Part shown: piece after piece, positions 1 through 8,102 of the stretch
Layout of the letters: each line of letters begins with the position of its first letter
How positions within the stretch are numbered: position 1 is the first letter of the stretch
Program-made: the position numbers and the translations under genes
Assembly: GCA_003168255.1 (NCBI GenBank)
Contig: PMSU01000084.1
Location: 62,001 to 126,000 of the forward strand
Direction of reading: 5' to 3'
Source of the DNA: Actinomycetota bacterium
GTDB lineage: Bacteria > Actinomycetota > Actinomycetes > Streptosporangiales > Streptosporangiaceae
DNA length: 64,000 nt
Notes under the pieces: generated by a model
Database searches by the model: none
What the model was told of the DNA's origin: nothing
The model's input: only the letters and a program-made list of their open reading frames with translations

Positions 1-550
1 TCCACGCCGTTGGGTTGATCGTCATGGATACGCTGATCTCTTCGAGATTTATGTCATCGAAGAGTGCCTCCATGTCGTCGACCACGTCGACCGCGACACC
101 CTCCCGGCCAACTTCACCGACGCTCATCTGATGGTCCGAGTCGTAACCCATCAGCGTAGGCATGTCGAAGTCGACTGACAGGCCGGTCTGGCCCTGTGCG
201 ATCAGGTATTTAAAGCGTGCGTTTGTCTCGGCTGGGGTACCAAACCCGGCAATCTGGCGCATCGTCCAGGTCCGGCCCCGATACATGGTCGGATACGGGC
301 CGCGGGTGAAGGGGTAACGGCCTGGCAGACCGATGTCTTCCCACTTGGAGTCGGCGAGATCGGCTGGCGTATACACGCGCTGCACTGGCTGACGAGACCC
401 AGTCAGGTATTCCTGCTTTTGCTCCGGCTGCCGGGCGATGAATGCCGCGACTTCCGTTGCCTCCCATTCCTCCACCTCTTGCGCAACGCTGTCGCGGGCC
501 CTAGCGCCTGCCGGTTCCAGGGTCTCATCGCGATATAGTTCTGTGCTCAC
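1..550 (-). CDS. hcmA: 2-hydroxyisobutyryl-CoA mutase large subunit, N-terminal part (runs off window)
   Basis: This is the substrate-binding large subunit of an adenosylcobalamin-dependent acyl-CoA mutase. About 183 residues are visible and the gene is cut by the window edge. It starts at GTG 548-550 with GAGGAG about ten bases upstream. Residues 79-135 carry the family core ([18 protein letters not shown], then GFGTPAETN and GYDSDH). At the position where methylmalonyl-CoA mutase has Tyr (RQYAGF) this protein has Ile100 (RQIAGF), and 27 residues later it has Asp127 (LSVDFDMP). In Aquincola HcmA the equivalent residues are Ile90 and Asp117, with the same spacing, and they set specificity for 2-hydroxyisobutyryl-CoA. 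The operon order hcmB - ligase - MeaB - hcmA matches known 2-hydroxyisobutyrate loci. Enzyme class is seen directly; substrate is inferred. Confidence 0.85.
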   Translation of the reverse strand, partial: MSTELYRDETLEPAGARARDSVAQEVEEWEATEVAAFIARQPEQKQEYLTGSRQPVQRVYTPADLADSKWEDIGLPGRYPFTRGPYPTMYRGRTWTMRQIAGFGTPAETNARFKYLIAQGQTGLSVDFDMPTLMGYDSDHQMSVGEVGREGVAVDVVDDMEALFDDINLEEISVSMTINPTAW

Positions 551-570
551 GGGTTCGTTGGCTCCTCAGC

Positions 571-1530
571 TCATGCGCTCGGCCGCAGCAATGCGTTGGC
601 GGCGCTGAAGGGATCGAGCTCTCGGCGATACACCTCGTCGATGAGCGATGTGAACCGCCGACCAGACTCGTAGCTGCGAAAGCGGTCAACGACGAGGGCC
701 TGCGCAATGCTCGTCACCCGGGCGGCGGCCATTGCGCGCTCCCTGCGCTCAAGTTCTCCGCTGGACACCAGAGCCCGGAAGTGGGCCTGCATGCTCTGGA
801 CCAGTTCGTCGATCCCGTCGCCGGATGCGGCCACGGTAGGGATCACCGGCGGCGCCCAACCGCCAGGAGCGCCGGCCAGGCTCAGCCGGAGCATGCCCCT
901 CAGGTCGATGATGGCGCGGTTGGCTCCCTCGCGGTCGGCCTTGTTGACCACATGGATGTCAGCGATCTCCAGCACGCCTGCCTTGACTGCCTGCACGTCA
1001 TCGCCAGTTCCCGGGATGCTGAGGACAATCGTGGTGTGCGCCGCGCGCGCGATGTCGACCTCACCCTGGCCCACGCCGACCGTCTCGATCACGACATAGT
1101 CCTTGCCGGCCGCATCGAGCACGGCGGTCGCATCCGCCGTCGCCCTGGACAGTCCGCCCAGCGCGCCGCGACTGGCCATGGACCGGATGAAGACGCCCTG
1201 GTCCCCGGCATGATCCTGCATCCGGATCCGGTCGCCGAGAAAAGCCCCGCCCGAAAACGGGCTGGACGGGTCGATGGCAAGCACGCCTACCGACTCCCCC
1301 CGCCGGCGTAGGCAGGTGGTCAGCGCCGAGACCAGGGTGCTCTTGCCAGAGCCGGGGGCTCCGGTGACACCGACCACATGCGCGCGCCCCGATGCGGCAT
1401 AGAGTTCGGCGATCTCCTCGACCACGCCTGGCGCACCGGACTCAACCCGGGAGATCATGCGGGCGATAGCCAGCGGCTGGCCCTCCCGTACCCGCTCTAC
1501 CAATTCCTTCTGCATAGCAGTTTTAGTCAT
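571..1530 (-). CDS. meaB: MeaB/ArgK-family GTPase, acyl-CoA mutase chaperone
   Basis: A G3E-family GTPase of 319 residues that protects and reloads the cobalamin cofactor of acyl-CoA mutases. The start is ATG 1528-1530, overlapping the end of the upstream ligase gene by 8 bases, which suggests translational coupling. Visible motifs are the Walker A loop GAPGSGKST near residue 52, an AIDPSSPFSGGAFLGDR segment typical of MeaB, the Walker B-like VIETVGVGQGE and the base-recognition motif NKAD. The length is typical. The gene sits between the ligase and hcmA, so it should serve this mutase; the homologue in 2-hydroxyisobutyrate loci has been called MeaH. A longer upstream reading frame exists but would run through the ligase gene and is not used. 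Confidence 0.93.
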   Translation of the reverse strand: MTKTAMQKELVERVREGQPLAIARMISRVESGAPGVVEEIAELYAASGRAHVVGVTGAPGSGKSTLVSALTTCLRRRGESVGVLAIDPSSPFSGGAFLGDRIRMQDHAGDQGVFIRSMASRGALGGLSRATADATAVLDAAGKDYVVIETVGVGQGEVDIARAAHTTIVLSIPGTGDDVQAVKAGVLEIADIHVVNKADREGANRAIIDLRGMLRLSLAGAPGGWAPPVIPTVAASGDGIDELVQSMQAHFRALVSSGELERRERAMAAARVTSIAQALVVDRFRSYESGRRFTSLIDEVYRRELDPFSAANALLRPSA

Positions 1531-2947
1531 GTTGCGCCGCCTGAAGCGCTTCCCGCAGCAAGTCCCGGTCGTCGACGACGCGTCGCGATTTAAGTTCCGC
1601 CCGGTCGAAAGTGCCCTTCGGAAAAGGCACGACCACTGCACCAACGCCGAGGACTGTCCGCAGCTCGTGTTCCGCTGCCATCCTGAACGCGGTGACCTTT
1701 CCATCGCCATCTGCCAGCACCGTGTGGTCGTACTCGACTTGGACCATCAGCCGATCCATTGCGTCTTCGCGGGAGATCAGGATGCGGTGCTCTCCGCCGT
1801 AGTCAGGCAACCGCGATACGACATCCTCGATCGCGCTTGGATACACGTTCTCGCCGCGGATGGTGAACATGTCATCGATACGTCCGTAGACACCGTGCGG
1901 CAGGACTGGGTAGGTGCGCCCGCATGGGCTGGGGCCACTGTCCCATCGAGTCAGATCGCCAGAGAGGAGACGAATCATCGGCTGGCTCAGCCGTTCAAGA
2001 TGGGTATAGACCGGAGTCCCTTCGCTGCCGTACGGCACGCGCGCATGCGTTCCCGGATCTGCTACCTCGGTATAAACGATATCTTGCCAGCAGAGCATCC
2101 CGGTGTGACCCGTGCTCTCGCCGAGGTTCATCCACGGCGTCATCTCGGCCATGCTCCCCGTGTCAAACACCTGAGCACCATAGGCACTCGCAATCCGTGC
2201 TCGCACGGACGGCACGGAGGCGCCCGGCTCACCCGAGAAGAAAAGCACGTGAAGGCCAAATTCCTTGGGATCAACGCCCTCCGCTTGGGCCACCTCCACC
2301 AGCCGCAGGGCATACGATGGCGTACCGTAAAAGACCGTCGGCTTCATCTGCCGCATCCAGTGCACGGCACGTGCCGTCTGGCCTGGTACGCCGGCGCCGA
2401 ACGGAAACACCTTTGCCTGCAATCGTTCCGCGCCAATGAGCGCACCCCAGGAGCCTAAGTAGAGGCTGAAGAAGGAACCGATGATCACCGTGTCAGAAGG
2501 CCGGATACCCATTCCCCACATCACGCGCGCATGCGCGTTCGCAATCGACCGCCAATCCACCCGGCTGATGCCAAAGGCCGTCGGCCGGCCGGTGGTGCCC
2601 GATGTCCCGTGGATGCGGGACACTTCTTCCGCTGGCACGCACAGGTAGTCGCCAAACGGCTCGTGCGCAGCCTGCGCGGCCCGCAATTCATCTTTGGTAA
2701 CGACCGGCACCCGTTCGAAATCCTCGAGCGAGTGCACCGACTGCGGATGGATTCCGGCGTCCGACCATTTACGCCGATAGAACGGTGAACGTTCGTAGGC
2801 ATACGCCATGACCTGCTGGATGCGGTGCAGGATGGCGTTCTCTCGCTCCGCGGCAGGCATCGTCTCGCGTCGCGGGAACCAGTATTTCTGGTCCGGCGGC
2901 GGCAACCCGTCATCGTCATATGACGGCGGCCAGGACCACTGCTCCAT
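1523..2947 (-). CDS. hcl: Phenylacetate-CoA-ligase-like AMP-forming acyl-CoA ligase (probable 2-hydroxyisobutyryl-CoA ligase)
   Basis: An AMP-forming ligase of 474 residues that makes an acyl-CoA thioester from a carboxylic acid, ATP and CoA. Motifs of the PaaK branch are visible: the ATP loop IHGTSGTTGRPT near residue 118, FFSLYLGSWGALIGAERL, YGTPSYALRL, FDTGSMAEM, and the C-terminal hinge YGRIDDMFTIRGENVYPS. The start is ATG 2945-2947, five bases after the hcmB stop codon. Its place between hcmB and meaB/hcmA indicates that it activates the acid that the mutase then isomerises; in Aquincola and Kyrpidia the same position is held by 2-hydroxyisobutyryl-CoA ligase. The substrate is inferred from context, since ligases of this branch cannot be assigned from sequence alone. 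Confidence 0.82.
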   Translation of the reverse strand: MEQWSWPPSYDDDGLPPPDQKYWFPRRETMPAAERENAILHRIQQVMAYAYERSPFYRRKWSDAGIHPQSVHSLEDFERVPVVTKDELRAAQAAHEPFGDYLCVPAEEVSRIHGTSGTTGRPTAFGISRVDWRSIANAHARVMWGMGIRPSDTVIIGSFFSLYLGSWGALIGAERLQAKVFPFGAGVPGQTARAVHWMRQMKPTVFYGTPSYALRLVEVAQAEGVDPKEFGLHVLFFSGEPGASVPSVRARIASAYGAQVFDTGSMAEMTPWMNLGESTGHTGMLCWQDIVYTEVADPGTHARVPYGSEGTPVYTHLERLSQPMIRLLSGDLTRWDSGPSPCGRTYPVLPHGVYGRIDDMFTIRGENVYPSAIEDVVSRLPDYGGEHRILISREDAMDRLMVQVEYDHTVLADGDGKVTAFRMAAEHELRTVLGVGAVVVPFPKGTFDRAELKSRRVVDDRDLLREALQAAQHD

Positions 2948-2952
2948 CGCGG

Positions 2953-3408
2953 TCACTTTCGCCCCGCCGCACTCGCCGCCCGGCGCCGCTCCGCCACCAG
3001 CCGGCGAACCGTCTCGACGATCACATCGGGCGGGGTGTCCTGGCCGAGAATCGCCGCCACTCCCATCGCCGTCAGGGTATCGACGTCCTTGTCGGGCATG
3101 ACTCCGCCGCCTATCAGGCAGATGTCCTGCGCCACCCCCAACTCCGTAAGAAGACGGATGACCTCGGGAAATACCGTCATGTGCGCGCCCGAGAGGAGAC
3201 TGATCCCCACAGCATCCACATCTTCTTGGACAGCGGCATCCACGATTTGAGCCGGGGTGCGGTGCAGTCCGGTGTAAATGACCTCCATGCCGGCGTCCCG
3301 CAGCGCCCGGGCCACGATCTTTACCCCCCGGTCGTGTCCGTCTAGGCCAGCCTTGGCCACCAGGACGCGGATGGGAGGACTCTGCGAGCCGACGGGCAGT
3401 GACTCCAT
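2953..3408 (-). CDS. hcmB: 2-hydroxyisobutyryl-CoA mutase small (cobalamin-binding) subunit
   Basis: A free-standing B12-binding domain of 151 residues that pairs with the large subunit encoded downstream. The cobalamin motif DxHxxG is present in AGLDGHDRGVK, and the following GISLLSGAH and IGGGVMP loops also match the domain. The start at ATG 3406-3408 is chosen because AGAGGTGG lies about eight bases upstream. A longer version from TTG 3495 is less likely: that TTG is the first half of a good promoter -35 box and no ribosome site precedes it. First gene of the operon. Confidence 0.9.
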   Translation of the reverse strand: MESLPVGSQSPPIRVLVAKAGLDGHDRGVKIVARALRDAGMEVIYTGLHRTPAQIVDAAVQEDVDAVGISLLSGAHMTVFPEVIRLLTELGVAQDICLIGGGVMPDKDVDTLTAMGVAAILGQDTPPDVIVETVRRLVAERRRAASAAGRK

Positions 3409-3466
3409 CGCAGCCCACCTCTCGACGCGCTGGACCGATGCTCTGTTGTCAGACCAAGTGCGTTTT

Positions 3467-3495
3467 ACGTTAGCCTTCGCGATTTCCTGCGTCAA
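3467..3495 (-). promoter_or_regulatory. Sigma70-type promoter of the hcmB operon
   Basis: Read on the minus strand, TTGACG (3490-3495) is followed after exactly 17 bases by TAACGT (3467-3472). Both hexamers are close to the housekeeping consensus. The site lies about 58 bases before the chosen hcmB start and just beyond the stop codon of the pucR-like gene, so the mutase operon should have its own promoter. Confidence 0.6.
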
Positions 3496-3525
3496 CGGGT
3501 CGACGCATGGCTCCGGCAGCGGCTG

Positions 3526-5730
3526 TCACGCTACGGTCCTGGCCACCTCGAGTAGTTGCAGGGCCAGGTCCGCCTGGACCCGGTCGGAGTGCCTGGACAG
3601 GTCCAGCCCGGTGAGGGCCCTTATCTGTTCCAGCCGGTAACGCAGCGTCTTGTGGTGGATAAACAACCGCTCAGCGGCTACCCGCTGGGAGCATTCGGCC
3701 CGGAAGAACGCGCGCAGCGTAGCCAGCAGCGCGCCGTCGTGGCTGGCGTCATAGTCCAGCAGCGGCTGGGTGACGGTGGTCACGAACTTCCTCAGATCCG
3801 GGTCTTCCTGGCCGCCGACCAGCAGGCGCACCACGCCAAGCTCGTCGTACAGGCAGGGTCCGGTGGCACCGAGCCGCCGCGCGGCGTCCATGGCAGCGCG
3901 GGCCTCGGTCAGTGCCTTGGGCAGATCCGGCAGCTCATGCCCGGGTGCACTGACCGCCCACCTGACCTGGACCGTCGGCCACCGCTGGGCTACCGCGGCA
4001 GACAGGGACTCCAGCAGCAAGCGGACATCGGCCGCTTCGGCCAGCCCGGTCAGGCCGACGATCCAGTCGCCGCGCTGCGCGGTCAGGTCCAGCTGGCAGC
4101 GGGGTGCGTGCTCGCGGACGCAGCGCAGGATCTGCCGCCTGACCCGGTCCAGGCTGCCCGGCTCCCACTGCTCCGCCCGCGCGATCTCGGCGAGGTTATC
4201 CATCCAGGCATGCACGACGCGCATCGCGGCCGGCAGCGTGATCCCCAGTTCCGCCGCGCGGCCGGCTGCCGCCGTCCGCTGGTCGGCCGGACCGTCGAGC
4301 AGGTCCCACAAGACCTCGTCACAGGCCCTGGCCCTGGCCCGGCTGGCCGCCTGCTGCTGTAGCTCGACCAGGCAGCAGGCCATCGCCGCCTGGCTGATGG
4401 CCGATTCCAGCAGGTCTCGATCGGTGCCGTCGCCGATCAGGCACACGTGCCCGTGCACCTCGCCGTCCAGCACGATGGGCTGGGCCCACGCGGTCCGGGT
4501 GCTACCCGGGCCGCCGGTTAATGGGTACTCGCCGACCTTCCTGCCGTGCTTGCGCACCATCTCCTGGAGCGGTCCCGGATCGACCGCCGGCGGGCACAAC
4601 GCGAGCGGCCGCTGACTGTCGCCCAGGATCGCCACCGGGCAGCCGACCTCGGCGTGCAGGGTCTTCGCAATGCCGGCCTGCCCGGCACCGGTCAGCACCG
4701 CTGCCAGCAGTGACCGCTGCACGGCCGCCGAGCGCCCGAGGACCTGGAGCTTGCCAGCCAGCACCGCATGGGCTGAGCTCAGCTCAGCGACGGATCGCTC
4801 GTGCGCGGAATGCAGCCGGGCGTTGTCGATCGCGATCGTCGCGAGGTTGGCCAGCGCCTCTATGCGGCGCACGTCCTCGTCGGTGAAGACCGAGGCCCGG
4901 CGACGCCAGACTTCCAGCACGCCGACGAGGTCGCCATGCGAGCGCATGGGCACGGCCAGCGCCGACAGTGTCTGCTCGCTGGCGGCCAGCGACATGAAGT
5001 CCAGGCTGATGTGCCGGTCGGTCAGGTAGTTATCCACCCGGCCGGGCGTACCCGTCGAGAAGACCAGGCCGGCCAGTCCCTGGCCGCGCCGCATCGACAG
5101 CCGGGACGTCTGCACCGTGTGGTTCCCCACGCAGCCCCGCATCACCAGTTCGTCGTCCTCGCGGAGGAATACCCCGCAGATATCCGCGTGCAGCAGGCGC
5201 AGCGTGCACTCATTGATGGACAGCAGCACCTGCTCGACATCCCGGACGCGCAGAATCTGAGCGGCAGCCGCCTGCAGAGCAGCCGCTTCACCGACCGCGT
5301 TGGCGGCAACGTCGAGCAGTCGCAACGCCGCAGTAGCCCAGCTCAGCGCCCGCTCCATGTCCCGGCGAAGGGCAGCGCTGAGGCCGGCTGCCCCGCGCAG
5401 CGTCGCCGTCATGGCGGCAGCCTGGACGACGTCGAGCCCGCCGGTGGCCAGCCCGTGCGGCTCGCCCGCCAGGACCTCCGTGCTGCCATTGACGACCCGC
5501 GAGATGCATACCCAGTCGGCACCGGTGGCCTGAGCCAGGTGCTCGGCCAGCACCTTGATCACGTCATCACGGCCGCCGTTGGCGGCGGCCGCGCACAGCA
5601 GATCTTCAACCGGCGCCAGCTCAGGCAGCGGGCCGGACGGAGGTTGCACCGGCACCATGTCCGGTAGCGGGCCCGGCGAGCGCACAGCCGCGGCCATCCC
5701 GGTGCCTGGGCCGAACCCGGTAACCGTCAT
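3526..5730 (-). CDS. GAF-domain PucR/CdaR-family transcriptional regulator (copy 1)
   Basis: A 734-residue regulator. A GAF domain lies in the first half (roughly residues 190-320, around LHADICGVFLREDDELVMRG and GLAGLVFSTGTPG). The C-terminus is a PucR helix-turn-helix (RAFFRAECSQRVAAERLFIHHKTLRYRLEQI) ending near LDLSRHSDRVQADLALQLL. The start ATG 5728-5730 has GGAGG about seven bases upstream; a longer GTG version starting at 5847 lacks a clear ribosome site. It closely resembles the gene at 19682-21940 in layout and motifs. The two copies point outward from the two ends of the microcompartment locus, which suggests they control it. The effector is unknown; the GAF domain implies a small ligand. 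Confidence 0.88.
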   Translation of the reverse strand: MTVTGFGPGTGMAAAVRSPGPLPDMVPVQPPSGPLPELAPVEDLLCAAAANGGRDDVIKVLAEHLAQATGADWVCISRVVNGSTEVLAGEPHGLATGGLDVVQAAAMTATLRGAAGLSAALRRDMERALSWATAALRLLDVAANAVGEAAALQAAAAQILRVRDVEQVLLSINECTLRLLHADICGVFLREDDELVMRGCVGNHTVQTSRLSMRRGQGLAGLVFSTGTPGRVDNYLTDRHISLDFMSLAASEQTLSALAVPMRSHGDLVGVLEVWRRRASVFTDEDVRRIEALANLATIAIDNARLHSAHERSVAELSSAHAVLAGKLQVLGRSAAVQRSLLAAVLTGAGQAGIAKTLHAEVGCPVAILGDSQRPLALCPPAVDPGPLQEMVRKHGRKVGEYPLTGGPGSTRTAWAQPIVLDGEVHGHVCLIGDGTDRDLLESAISQAAMACCLVELQQQAASRARARACDEVLWDLLDGPADQRTAAAGRAAELGITLPAAMRVVHAWMDNLAEIARAEQWEPGSLDRVRRQILRCVREHAPRCQLDLTAQRGDWIVGLTGLAEAADVRLLLESLSAAVAQRWPTVQVRWAVSAPGHELPDLPKALTEARAAMDAARRLGATGPCLYDELGVVRLLVGGQEDPDLRKFVTTVTQPLLDYDASHDGALLATLRAFFRAECSQRVAAERLFIHHKTLRYRLEQIRALTGLDLSRHSDRVQADLALQLLEVARTVA

Positions 5731-6129
5731 CGAAGGCCTCCGTCTCGCCGCGCTGCGCCGAAGCCTCACCCGGCGCGCCGCGGAGCCGCGGCCCCCGGTC
5801 TCTCCTTCACGGTAACTCAGCGGACCGCTGCGCGTAAGTGCCGTCACACCCGGGAACCGAGCCGCCGCCGCAGGTCACCGGCCCGCTCCCAGCCGGCGAT
5901 AGGACACCTCGCCGGCCTGCTGACCGCCGGCCGGGCCGGCCGCGGAGCCGGTACCGCCCGAGCGAGCCCGGACTGTCGTTATCACCGCAGGACAAGCAAC
6001 CGGGAGAAGTTTGTCCGGGAGTCCCATCGGCCACCTGCGCGAGCGACGGCAGTGTGACGCAGGTAACGCCGAGGCCCTGCGGCCTCGTGACCGCGCTCCC
6101 GGGCGCTCCGCCGTGCAAGGAGGGACGAT
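5731..6129. other. Divergent intergenic region
   Basis: About 400 bases without a supported gene between the minus-strand regulator and the plus-strand swivel-protein operon. It contains the inverted repeat at 5990-6016 and, directly before ATG 6130, a strong ribosome site (AAGGAGGG). Otherwise only G+C-rich sequence with chance reading frames is seen. Confidence 0.6.
5990..6016. promoter_or_regulatory. Operator-like inverted repeat GGACAA-N15-TTGTCC (site 1)
   Basis: GGACAA at 5990-5995 and TTGTCC at 6011-6016 are exact reverse complements separated by 15 bases. The same geometry recurs at 13592-13618 and 21971-21997, all inside intergenic regions of this locus. The site is 114 bases upstream of the swivel-protein start and about 260 bases upstream of the divergent regulator. 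A dimeric regulator, most simply one of the PucR-like proteins, is the inferred ligand. Confidence 0.6.
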
Positions 6130-6543
6130 ATGGAGATTCTGGCCGAGGGATACAACGCGTTCGAGACGGATAAGTCCCCCTCCGGCGTCGTGAAGTACCT
6201 GGACAAGCCGCAGGACGTCATCAAGCTCATCCAGTCAGGGAAGCTGAAGGAGCACATCCTGCTTGTCCGCGGCGGGACCACCACGTTCCTGACCCCTGCG
6301 CTCAGCATGGGCGCCATCGGCGTGATCACGATGTCCGGTGCGCCCGAGTCCCACCTGGGGATCCTGTCCCGTGAGTTCCAGATGCCCTGTGTCATGACGG
6401 CTTACCTCACGACCAGCGACTCGCGCTACGAGGTCGGAAACGTGGACGAGAAGCACTTCCGGGAGATCGCCGAGACCCTGGATGGCCGGACTGTCCGGCT
6501 CGACTGCACCGACAGCACCGTCGGGCGCGTCATCGAGGCCTAG
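6130..6543 (+). CDS. Stand-alone phosphohistidine swivel (PEP-utilizing mobile) domain protein
   Basis: A 137-residue protein made almost entirely of the mobile phosphohistidine domain that carries phosphate between active sites in dikinases and PEP synthases. The motif around His75 (GAPESHLGILSREFQMPCVM) aligns with the GGxTSHAAIVAR-type signature, with ESH in place of TSH. The upstream glycine-rich part LLVRGGTTTFLTPALSMGAIGVITMS also fits. It has neither an ATP-grasp domain nor a PEP-binding barrel, so it needs partner proteins; the dikinase-like enzyme at 8730-11246 in the same operon is the obvious candidate. The start has AAGGAGGG seven bases upstream. It could be a phosphocarrier subunit, but no experimental counterpart is known to me. 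Confidence 0.82.
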   Translation: MEILAEGYNAFETDKSPSGVVKYLDKPQDVIKLIQSGKLKEHILLVRGGTTTFLTPALSMGAIGVITMSGAPESHLGILSREFQMPCVMTAYLTTSDSRYEVGNVDEKHFREIAETLDGRTVRLDCTDSTVGRVIEA

Positions 6544-6596
6544 TGATCCGACCCAGCCATCATCCAGCGCCGTTACCCCAGGACTCAGGAGCGAGC

Positions 6597-8027
6597 ATGA
6601 CCAGCACCGAAGGCAAGCGTGCCAACTATAAGCAGCGTTATGAGCCAGATGACAACGGCCTGCGCTTCCAGGATCTCGTCTACACCGGCAACTTCGTCGG
6701 GCAGGACCCCGTCCCGGACGGGATTCTCGGCGACAAGGTACTCAAGGAGCGGGCCAAGAGCAAGGTGCTCGAGAGGGTCTCCAAGGAGGACGCGCTCCGC
6801 GACCAGTTCACCATCGATGAGCTGAACGACCTGAACAACTACCTCGCCTGGAACATCTGGGACGTGCTGGTGATGCGGGCAACCGAGGGCGTCTCCGGCA
6901 TGATCCCGCGGCAGGAGTACGAGATCCTCGCGTTCATGCACGAGTTCTACCGCTGGCCGGAGATCCTGCGGATGACAACCGACGCCGTCGGTGCACAGGG
7001 AATCCTGGATATCGGCGCCACCGCGCGCCGCGAAATCGGCACGAAGGTCAACTGCGTGCACGACTGGTGCATCGGCGCGGTCGGCTTCGGGATGGGCCGG
7101 TGCGGGCTGCTCGCCCTCGAGGTCATCGAGGCCGACGATTACATCGAGGAAAGCAACGAGATCCTGAAGTTCATGCAGCGGGTGCTGTGGGGCAAGCGCC
7201 AGGACGGGTACATCCTCAACTCGCAAGATCGTTACCGGTGCCAGATCCACGAGCCGGACTTCCTCCAGACGATCGTGGACCAGGTCGAGCCGCTCGAGCC
7301 GGGCAGCCCCAAGCACGACCAGTTCACCCAGTTCAACGCCTCGGCCGAGCTGCTCGCGTTCCTGGACCACTACGACTGCCGGCTCGGGCTCGGCGACACC
7401 GGACCCTACGAGCTGCCGGACGGCAAGCTCCTGATCCTGCGTGATCTCTTCGTGAACGAGGAGGCTTACCACTGGAGCGACGTGTGCGATGACGAGGGCC
7501 TGCCACACGCCTACTCGCTCGCGCTGATCATCGACCCCGAACTGCTGGCCCTACAGGAAATCCGGGTGAATGACATCTCCACCACGTTCACCCGGCCAAA
7601 GAACTACATCCAGGCCATCGTGGGCGGGGCGGTCTTTTCCAGGGAGAAGTGGAACACCCCGATGGGGGAGGTCGCCCCCATCAAGATCGCGGACCTCGGG
7701 GAGCACCTGCCTAAGGTGCAGACAGCCACCCTCAAGCTGTACTCGAAGACGGCCCGCATGAACCGCCGCGACCTCATCTGGAACGGCCAGTACGTCTACT
7801 ACGTCGACATGATCCTGCCGCACCTGCGGCTGGCCGGCACCTACGAGAAGGCCTGCGAAGAATACAAGCTGTGGGAGATCGACCAGCGGGTGGCGAACTA
7901 CTACTACGACATCACCAAGCGCGGCTTCGCCCAGGAGACCGTGCCGCAAAAGATCTTCTCAGGAGCCGGCTACCTGCCGTTCTCCGATGGCGCGGATCTG
8001 CGCAGGTCAAAGTACCGCTGGCTGTAG
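6597..8027 (+). CDS. Uncharacterised protein of the dikinase/microcompartment locus (476 aa)
   Basis: I do not recognise this family. The protein is soluble-looking, rich in acidic and aromatic residues, with no signal peptide or membrane segment. It contains a run of conserved-looking Cys, His and Trp residues (NCVHDWCIGAVGFGMGRC around residues 145-162), which could bind a metal or cofactor, and a Tyr-rich C-terminal part (VYYVDMILPHLRL, NYYYDITKRGF). The start ATG 6597 has AGGAG six bases upstream; an upstream in-frame GTG at 6543 is less likely. It lies 53 bases after the swivel gene and before a winged-helix-like gene and the dikinase-like gene, so it is probably a subunit or substrate-specific partner of that phosphotransfer system. 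Function is not assigned. Confidence 0.85.
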   Translation: MTSTEGKRANYKQRYEPDDNGLRFQDLVYTGNFVGQDPVPDGILGDKVLKERAKSKVLERVSKEDALRDQFTIDELNDLNNYLAWNIWDVLVMRATEGVSGMIPRQEYEILAFMHEFYRWPEILRMTTDAVGAQGILDIGATARREIGTKVNCVHDWCIGAVGFGMGRCGLLALEVIEADDYIEESNEILKFMQRVLWGKRQDGYILNSQDRYRCQIHEPDFLQTIVDQVEPLEPGSPKHDQFTQFNASAELLAFLDHYDCRLGLGDTGPYELPDGKLLILRDLFVNEEAYHWSDVCDDEGLPHAYSLALIIDPELLALQEIRVNDISTTFTRPKNYIQAIVGGAVFSREKWNTPMGEVAPIKIADLGEHLPKVQTATLKLYSKTARMNRRDLIWNGQYVYYVDMILPHLRLAGTYEKACEEYKLWEIDQRVANYYYDITKRGFAQETVPQKIFSGAGYLPFSDGADLRRSKYRWL

Positions 8028-8050
8028 CGATCCGGTCAGCGACGGACTGT

Positions 8051-8085
8051 CCCTGGGCGGCGCGGCCCCCCGGCGCCGCCCAGGG
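8051..8085 (+). terminator. Perfect 13-bp hairpin between operon genes
   Basis: CCCTGGGCGGCGC (8051-8063) pairs with GCGCCGCCCAGGG (8073-8085) across a 9-base loop. No U-tract follows, and the next gene starts 17 bases later, so it may limit read-through or stabilise the upstream mRNA segment rather than fully terminate transcription. Confidence 0.5.
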
Positions 8086-8102
8086 CACCTGGAAGGTGCG
8101 CC

